A stretch of 64,000 nt of DNA, from assembly GCF_027497195.1 (NCBI RefSeq), contig NZ_CP114905.1, forward strand, positions 8,162,001 to 8,226,000. The letters run 5' to 3'. This DNA comes from Streptomyces sp. WMMC500. Lineage in GTDB: Bacteria; Actinomycetota; Actinomycetes; Streptomycetales; Streptomycetaceae. Under the pieces are notes generated by a model, which was not told the DNA's origin, did not search any database, and saw only the letters and a list, made by a program, of their open reading frames with translations. A program made the position numbers and the translations under genes. The number at the start of each line of letters is the position of its first letter. Positions within the stretch are counted from its first letter, which is position 1. This document shows, in pieces, positions 59,923-64,000 of this stretch.

Positions 59923-61257
59923 ATGGAGCCCAACACCCTGCTCGACGCGGCACTCGACGAAGCCGGGATCTCCCACGCCGGGCTCGCCGCGCACGTCAAC
60001 CGGGCCGGCGCCGCCCGCGGCCTGCGGCTGCGCTACGAGCACACCGCCGTCGCCCGCTGGCTCAAGGGCCAGCGACCACGCGGCCAGGTGCCCGACCTGA
60101 TCTGCGAGGTGCTCGCCGAACGGCTCGACCGCCCCGTCACGTTGGACGACATCGGCTTCGGCGCCGCGGGCGGCCCCTCGGCCGCCGCGCCGCTGGCCCG
60201 CTTCGTCGAGCGCGCCACCGCCCTGTGGCGCTCCGACGAGCAGCAGCACCCGCACGTCGTCGGCGCCCGCGCGCTCACCGGCACCCCCGCCGTCATCCCG
60301 GTGTGGGAGTGGGAGAACCCGCCCGAGGACGGGGACGTCTCCCGCACGGGCCCGGTGCACGTCAGCGAGGCCGACGTCACCACCCTCCAGGCCGCCCGCG
60401 CCCACTACGAGCAGATGTACCGCAAGGCCGGCGGCATGGCGACCCGCGCCCGCGTCGTGCGCTTCCTCAACTCCGAGGCGGCGCCGCTGCTGCGCGGGTC
60501 GTACGGCGACGACCTCGGCCGCCGGCTGCACCGGGCCACCGGCGGCCTCGTCGCGGTCGCCGGCATCTGCGCGTACGACTCGGACGCACTCGGCCTCTCG
60601 CAGCGCTACTTCCACCAGGCGCTGCGGCTGGCCAAGGCCAGCGGGGACCGCGGCTTCGGCGCGTACGTCATCGCCATGCTCGTCAACCAGTCGCTGTTCC
60701 TCAGGGAGTACCGCCAGGCGGTGGCGTTCGCGGAGGCCGCGCTGCGGGCCGCGGACCAGGACGTCAGCCCCGCCCTGGCGGCCGATCTGTACGCGATGCA
60801 GGCCAAGGCGTACGCCTTCCTCGGCGACCGCTCGGGCACGCTCGCCTGCATCCGTCGCGCCGAGTCCGCCGCCGGGCGGATCAGCGCACGCCAGGAGCCG
60901 GCCGAGACGGACTACGTCCAGCCGGGTCTGGTCAACGTGCAGGTCGCCGAGGCGCTCTTACGCATCGGGGACCTGCGCGCCGCCCGCGAACAGGCGGCGA
61001 CCGCCGTGCACCGGCCCGCGCACGACCGGGGGCGGGTGCACCGGCTGGCGATTCTGAGCCACGTCGAGCTGCGTCAGGGGGACGCCGAGGAGGCGGCGCA
61101 GTCGGCGCTGGAAATGGCAAGGGCGGCCAGAGGGATGGAGTCGCAGCGGCTGCGGGACAGGTTGCGCGCGGTCCGTCGCCATCTGACCGAGACCGGCGGA
61201 GGAGGGACCGCCGAGGCGGCAGAGCTGATCGACGCAGCGTTGCGCGTTCCGCTCTGA
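59923..61257 (+). CDS. XRE-type helix-turn-helix / TPR regulator (NsdA-like)
   Basis: 444 aa from ATG at 59923 with GGAGGG upstream. The N-terminal 75 residues (LLDAALDEAGISHAGLAAHV then HTAVARWLKGQRPRGQVPDL) are the Cro-type domain of Streptomyces NsdA-type proteins. The rest is TPR-like helices (VVRFLNSEAAPLLRGSYGDD, YFHQALRLAKASGDRGFGAY, AAREQAATAVHRPAHDRGRV). NsdA-type regulators act in development and secondary metabolism; the precise role here is inferred. It precedes a NUDIX gene by 42 nt on the same strand, an arrangement conserved in the genus as far as I recall. Confidence 0.83.
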   Translation: MEPNTLLDAALDEAGISHAGLAAHVNRAGAARGLRLRYEHTAVARWLKGQRPRGQVPDLICEVLAERLDRPVTLDDIGFGAAGGPSAAAPLARFVERATALWRSDEQQHPHVVGARALTGTPAVIPVWEWENPPEDGDVSRTGPVHVSEADVTTLQAARAHYEQMYRKAGGMATRARVVRFLNSEAAPLLRGSYGDDLGRRLHRATGGLVAVAGICAYDSDALGLSQRYFHQALRLAKASGDRGFGAYVIAMLVNQSLFLREYRQAVAFAEAALRAADQDVSPALAADLYAMQAKAYAFLGDRSGTLACIRRAESAAGRISARQEPAETDYVQPGLVNVQVAEALLRIGDLRAAREQAATAVHRPAHDRGRVHRLAILSHVELRQGDAEEAAQSALEMARAARGMESQRLRDRLRAVRRHLTETGGGGTAEAAELIDAALRVPL

Positions 61258-61299
61258 GGGGGGCCGTCACCGCCACTGGACGGCGACAAGGGGGATTAC

Positions 61300-61833
61300 G
61301 TGCGATGGAGGAATCTCAGGGAGCACACCGTGTACGAAAACCGATGGTTCCGCGTCAACCTGGCCGACGTGGAACTCCCGGACGGGCGCCACCTTGATCA
61401 CTATCTGATCCGCCTGCGACCCGTCGCCGTGGCGACCGCGGTCAACGAGGCGAACGAGGTGCTGCTGCTGTGGCGGCACCGTTTCATCACCGACGTCTAC
61501 GGATGGGAGCTGGCCGCCGGGGTGGTGGAGGACGGGGAGGACCCCGAGGCCGCCGCCGCCCGCGAGATGGAGGAGGAGACCGGCTGGCGGCCCGGCCCGC
61601 TCACGCACCTGATGACCGTCGAGCCGTCCAACGGCCTGACGGACGCGCGCCACCTCATCTACTACGCCACGGAGGCGGTGCAGATCGGCGATCCCGAGGA
61701 CGACTTCGAGTCCGACAGACGCGAGTGGGTGCCCCTGAAGGGGGTGCCCGACATGGTGGGCCGCGGGGAGGTGCCCGCGGCGAACATGGCCGCGGCGCTG
61801 CTGATGCTCCATCATCTCCGCCTCGGCCCCTGA
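61300..61833 (+). CDS. NUDIX hydrolase (ADP-ribose pyrophosphatase-like)
   Basis: 177 aa from GTG at 61300 with AAGGGGGA upstream. The NUDIX box is intact: GVVEDGEDPE followed by AAREMEEETGW. The N-terminus HTVYENRWFRVNLADVELPD and VEPSNGLTDARHLIYYATEA resemble ADP-ribose pyrophosphatases (NudF). It hydrolyses a nucleoside-diphosphate derivative in the cytosol. Co-transcribed with the XRE-type regulator. Confidence 0.9.
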   Translation: MRWRNLREHTVYENRWFRVNLADVELPDGRHLDHYLIRLRPVAVATAVNEANEVLLLWRHRFITDVYGWELAAGVVEDGEDPEAAAAREMEEETGWRPGPLTHLMTVEPSNGLTDARHLIYYATEAVQIGDPEDDFESDRREWVPLKGVPDMVGRGEVPAANMAAALLMLHHLRLGP

Positions 61834-61905
61834 CCGGCCCACGCCCGGCCGCCGGCCCCGCCACGGCGGGACCGGCTGCCGGCGATCGAGGGCCGCGCGC
61901 GCCGC

Positions 61906-62163
61906 TCAGCGGCCCACGGCCTGCCATAACGCCAGCACCATTGCCGCAGCGCCGGTCAGCGCGGCGATCGACGGCAGTGGCCAGCGCGAGTGCTCCAGCG
62001 AGGTGACGCGTGCCGTCAACTCGTCGATATCGCGTTCCATCTGCTGACTGCGCTGTGACAGCAGTGCGAGCCGCCCGTCGATGCGGGCCAGGCCCACGTC
62101 GAGCGAGCGCCGGATCTCGGCGAGCTCGGACACGACCGCACTCGTGTCGGGTTCGGTGGCCAC
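61906..62163 (-). CDS. Small coiled-coil protein with C-terminal membrane anchor (XhlA-like)
   Basis: 85 aa from GTG at 62163 (AAGGAGA 7 nt upstream). A heptad-rich helix (ELAEIRRSLDVGLARIDGRL then QQMERDIDELTARVTSLEHS) is followed by one C-terminal span (IAALTGAAAMVLALWQAVG). The layout resembles XhlA-type phage haemolysin enhancers, but such small proteins are widespread on Streptomyces chromosomes and no phage genes are near, so the role is unknown. Confidence 0.75.
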   Translation of the reverse strand: MATEPDTSAVVSELAEIRRSLDVGLARIDGRLALLSQRSQQMERDIDELTARVTSLEHSRWPLPSIAALTGAAAMVLALWQAVGR

Positions 62164-62507
62164 GGTCTGCTCTCCTTCGTCCCGTCCGTGCCCCCGCGTC
62201 CACCATCCATGGAAGCCCCACCAGGGGGGCGCACGGCAGCGTGTGGAGGGTGCATGTGCACGTGCAACGGATGCGCCCCGTGTGAATACGTCACGCACGG
62301 TGACGAAAGCCGGCGTACTGACCGGCGCGGGCCGGCGCGGGAGGGCGCGGGAGGCCCGCGAAAGGCGGGCGGGAAGCAGCCGGAGGCCGCCCGGATACTC
62401 CACCGGGAGCAGGCCGGGTGCCGCTGGCCGTACGACGACCCGGACCCCCTCCGGGCGGGAGTCTCGATGGTGTTGGCAACACGGAAACCATCGAGGAGTT
62501 GAGACCG
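62164..62507. other. Divergent intergenic region, 344 nt
   Basis: No gene is seen. It contains the palindrome TGCACGTGCA (62257-62266), a copy of the XRE-type half-site CCCCGTGTGAA (62276-62286), a dyad CGTCAC-GCACG-GTGACG (62289-62305), and the 9-bp dyad at 62463-62495 just before the SHOCT gene. Confidence 0.45.
62463..62495 (+). promoter_or_regulatory. Inverted repeat reaching the ribosome site of the SHOCT gene
   Basis: CTCGATGGT (62463-62471) and ACCATCGAG (62487-62495), perfect 9-bp arms, with TGTTGGCAACA as an inner palindrome in the loop (62471-62481). The right arm runs into the GAGGAG ribosome site, so as RNA it could mask translation, and as DNA it is a good operator. Confidence 0.55.
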
Positions 62508-62819
62508 ATGAACACCCTGGCGCACTGGAACGACGGCGGACCCGGTCCCTGGATCCTGCTCTTCCCGCTCATGTGGGCGCTCGTCATCGGCGGCCTGTTC
62601 TTCGGCGTCGGCCGCGTCGTCCGGCGCGGCCGCGGCGCCCCCTGGCAGCGGTTCCGCGGCGGCCCCGGCGGTCCGGGCTACGGCGAGCAGTCGCCGATCG
62701 CCGTCCTCGGCCGCCGCTTCGCGGCCGGCGAGATCGACGAGGACGAGTACTGGCGCCGGCTGTCCGTCCTGAACGAGGAGTTCGGCCGCCACGCCGAGGG
62801 CAAGGGCGGTGCGGCATGA
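62508..62819 (+). CDS. SHOCT-domain membrane protein
   Basis: 103 aa from ATG at 62508. One membrane span (WILLFPLMWALVIGGLFFGV), an Arg/Gly-rich cytosolic linker, and a C-terminal SHOCT helix hairpin (LGRRFAAGEIDEDEYWRRLS). SHOCT proteins are small oligomerising membrane factors of unknown function. It overlaps the ABC ATPase start by 4 nt (ATGA), so it belongs to the transporter operon. Confidence 0.85.
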   Translation: MNTLAHWNDGGPGPWILLFPLMWALVIGGLFFGVGRVVRRGRGAPWQRFRGGPGGPGYGEQSPIAVLGRRFAAGEIDEDEYWRRLSVLNEEFGRHAEGKGGAA

Positions 62820-63625
62820 CACCCGCCACCGCCCCCGTCCTCACCGGCGCCGCCGCCCGCGTCGTCGACGCGGTCAAGGTCTACGGCACCGGCGACACCG
62901 AGGTCCGGGCGCTCGACGGCGTCGGCGTCGCCTTCCCCGCCGGGCGGTTCACGGCCATCATGGGCCCCTCGGGGTCCGGGAAGTCCACGCTGATGCACTG
63001 CGCCGCCGGCCTCGACACGCTCACCGCAGGCGCCGCCTTCATCGGCGACACCGAGCTGGGCGCGCTCGACGACAAGCGGCTGACGATACTGCGCCGCGAC
63101 CGGATCGGCTTCGTCTTCCAGGCGTTCAACCTGCTGCCCACGCTGACCGTCGCGGAGAACATCACCCTGCCGATGGACCTCGCGGGGCGCCGAGGCGACC
63201 CCGCGTGGATCGACTCCCTGATCGACGTGGTCGGCCTGCGGGACCGGCTGCACCACCGGCCGGCCGAGCTGTCCGGCGGGCAGCAGCAGCGCGTCGCCGT
63301 GGCCCGCGCCTTCGCCGGCCGCCCCGACGTGGTCTTCGCCGACGAGCCCACCGGCAACCTCGACTCGCGCTCCGGCGCCGAGGTCCTGGGCCTCCTCGCC
63401 GGCACCGTACGCGAGCTGGGGCGCACCGTCGTCATGGTCACCCACGACCCGGTCGCGGCGGCCTACGCCGACGAGGTGGTCTTCCTCGCCGACGGCCGCC
63501 TGGTCGACCGCATGGCCTCGCCCACCGCGGACCGCGTGCTGGACCGCATGCAGCGCTTCGTGGGCGAGGGCCCCCGCACCGCCCGTTCCCTGGACACCAC
63601 CGCGGAGAGGAAGAGTCCGTCATGA
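62816..63625 (+). CDS. ABC transporter ATP-binding protein, LolD/MacB type
   Basis: 269 aa from ATG at 62816. Walker A IMGPSGSGKST; Q-loop GFVFQAFNLLP; signature ELSGGQQQRVAVARAFAG; Walker B DVVFADEPTGNLDS; switch His in VMVTHDPVAAAY. The N-terminal 20 residues are extra. This is the MacB/LolD subfamily, which works with FtsX-type permeases rather than six-span importers. The stop overlaps the permease gene by 4 nt. Confidence 0.95.
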   Translation: MTPATAPVLTGAAARVVDAVKVYGTGDTEVRALDGVGVAFPAGRFTAIMGPSGSGKSTLMHCAAGLDTLTAGAAFIGDTELGALDDKRLTILRRDRIGFVFQAFNLLPTLTVAENITLPMDLAGRRGDPAWIDSLIDVVGLRDRLHHRPAELSGGQQQRVAVARAFAGRPDVVFADEPTGNLDSRSGAEVLGLLAGTVRELGRTVVMVTHDPVAAAYADEVVFLADGRLVDRMASPTADRVLDRMQRFVGEGPRTARSLDTTAERKSPS

Positions 63626-64000
63626 GCGGTACCCGCGCGTCGCTGCGGCTGAGCATGGCCGGACTGCGCACGCACAAGCGCCGGTTCGCCGGCACGTTCT
63701 TCGCCGTGCTCCTCGGCGTCGCGTTCCTCGGGGGCACCCTCGTCATGGGGGACACCCTCAGGTCCGGCTTCGACGCCATGTTCGGCCGCGCCACCGGCGG
63801 TACGGACGCGGTGGTGCGCGGCGACGACATGATCACCACGCCCGGCGAGTCGTTCGGCACCCGCAGGACCGTCCCCACCGGGCTGGCGGACGAGATCGCG
63901 CGGATGCCGGGCGTCGCCGCCGCCGAGCCCCGGATCGAGGGACCCGGGCAACTCCTCGACAAGGACGGCGAGCCGGTGGGCGGCGGGGGCCCTCCGACCC
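63622..64000 (+). CDS. FtsX-type ABC transporter permease, 3' end missing
   Basis: 126 residues are visible and the frame is open at the right edge. The N-terminus (RLSMAGLRTHKRRFAGTFFA with VLLGVAFLGGTLVMGDTLRS) is the first membrane helix and start of the extracytosolic MacB-like domain, as in Streptomyces permeases that pair with LolD-type ATPases. No active site is expected. Coupled to the ATPase by a 4-nt overlap. Confidence 0.9.
   Translation, partial: MSGTRASLRLSMAGLRTHKRRFAGTFFAVLLGVAFLGGTLVMGDTLRSGFDAMFGRATGGTDAVVRGDDMITTPGESFGTRRTVPTGLADEIARMPGVAAAEPRIEGPGQLLDKDGEPVGGGGPPT

Noticed and set aside
61906..62163. Prophage haemolysin/holin module
   Set aside because: XhlA-like layout only; no endolysin, holin or structural phage genes nearby.

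Overview
This is a 64-kb piece of a very GC-rich, gene-dense actinobacterial chromosome, almost certainly Streptomyces or a close relative. The evidence is strong GC3 bias, frequent GTG/TTG starts, translationally coupled 4-nt overlaps (ATGA/GTGA), long GC-rich hairpin terminators without U tracts, a complete two-domain geosmin synthase, a Tat lipoprotein sugar-binding protein, a class F sortase, an XRE/TPR regulator paired with a NUDIX gene, and many lineage-restricted DUF genes. I see no rRNA, transposase, integrase, phage structural genes or CRISPR array. Both ends cut genes: a PEP-utilising enzyme on the left and an FtsX-type permease on the right.

Layout. 1-8.9 kb: PEP-utilising enzyme with a membrane partner, HAD phosphatase, secreted beta-helix protein, 7-bladed lactonase, CbiX-like protein, and ung with a sugar kinase. 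9-18.6 kb: BNR-repeat protein, DUF305 lipoprotein, LVIVD secreted protein, a TetR gene with a palindromic operator and a highly structured intergenic region, DUF402/nucleotidyltransferase pair, HAD/PAP2/M56/DUF5134 genes, GDPD. 18.9-24.5 kb: conserved unit of DUF6421, SDR, threonine-aldolase-like PLP enzyme, transglutaminase-like protein and B3/4 protein; then an acyltransferase. 24.6-28 kb: thioredoxin-like protein, etfB-etfA, membrane protein. 28-38.6 kb: carbon-metabolism block with a DUF6986 aldolase under a textbook promoter/operator, FAH-family enzyme, LacI repressor, ROK kinase, secreted GH27 alpha-galactosidase, and a divergent sugar ABC transporter (binding protein plus two permeases; no ATPase here, as is usual in Streptomyces, where a shared MsiK-type ATPase serves).

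38.8-39.9 kb holds the most unusual locus. A conserved protein of unknown function is followed on the same strand by two tandem RNAs. In each, the 3' half of a tRNA (T arm plus acceptor strand) precedes the 5' half (acceptor strand plus D arm), with an extended stem in place of the anticodon arm. The first carries the Ro/Rsr-binding signature GNCGAA-G. These look like YrlA-type bacterial Y RNAs; no Ro (TROVE) gene is in the window.

40-52.4 kb: NUDIX enzyme fused to a P-loop domain with a ruined Walker A, sortase F and likely partner, M20 dipeptidase, geranylgeranyl-reductase-like flavoprotein, Ddn-type oxidoreductase divergent from a TetR gene with four operator-like repeats between them, a NarL-type two-component system, geosmin synthase, and a CitB-type response regulator without a kinase. 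52.5-64 kb: tctCBA-like tripartite tricarboxylate transporter, MarR gene, MFS exporter divergent from a ROK repressor, RibD-like reductase, XRE/NUDIX pair, coiled-coil membrane protein, and a SHOCT-LolD/MacB-FtsX type ABC operon running off the end.

The regulatory logic is mostly local: transcription factor genes sit next to perfect or near-perfect inverted repeats that overlap -10/-35 elements in divergent promoters, and convergent genes are separated by long hairpins.
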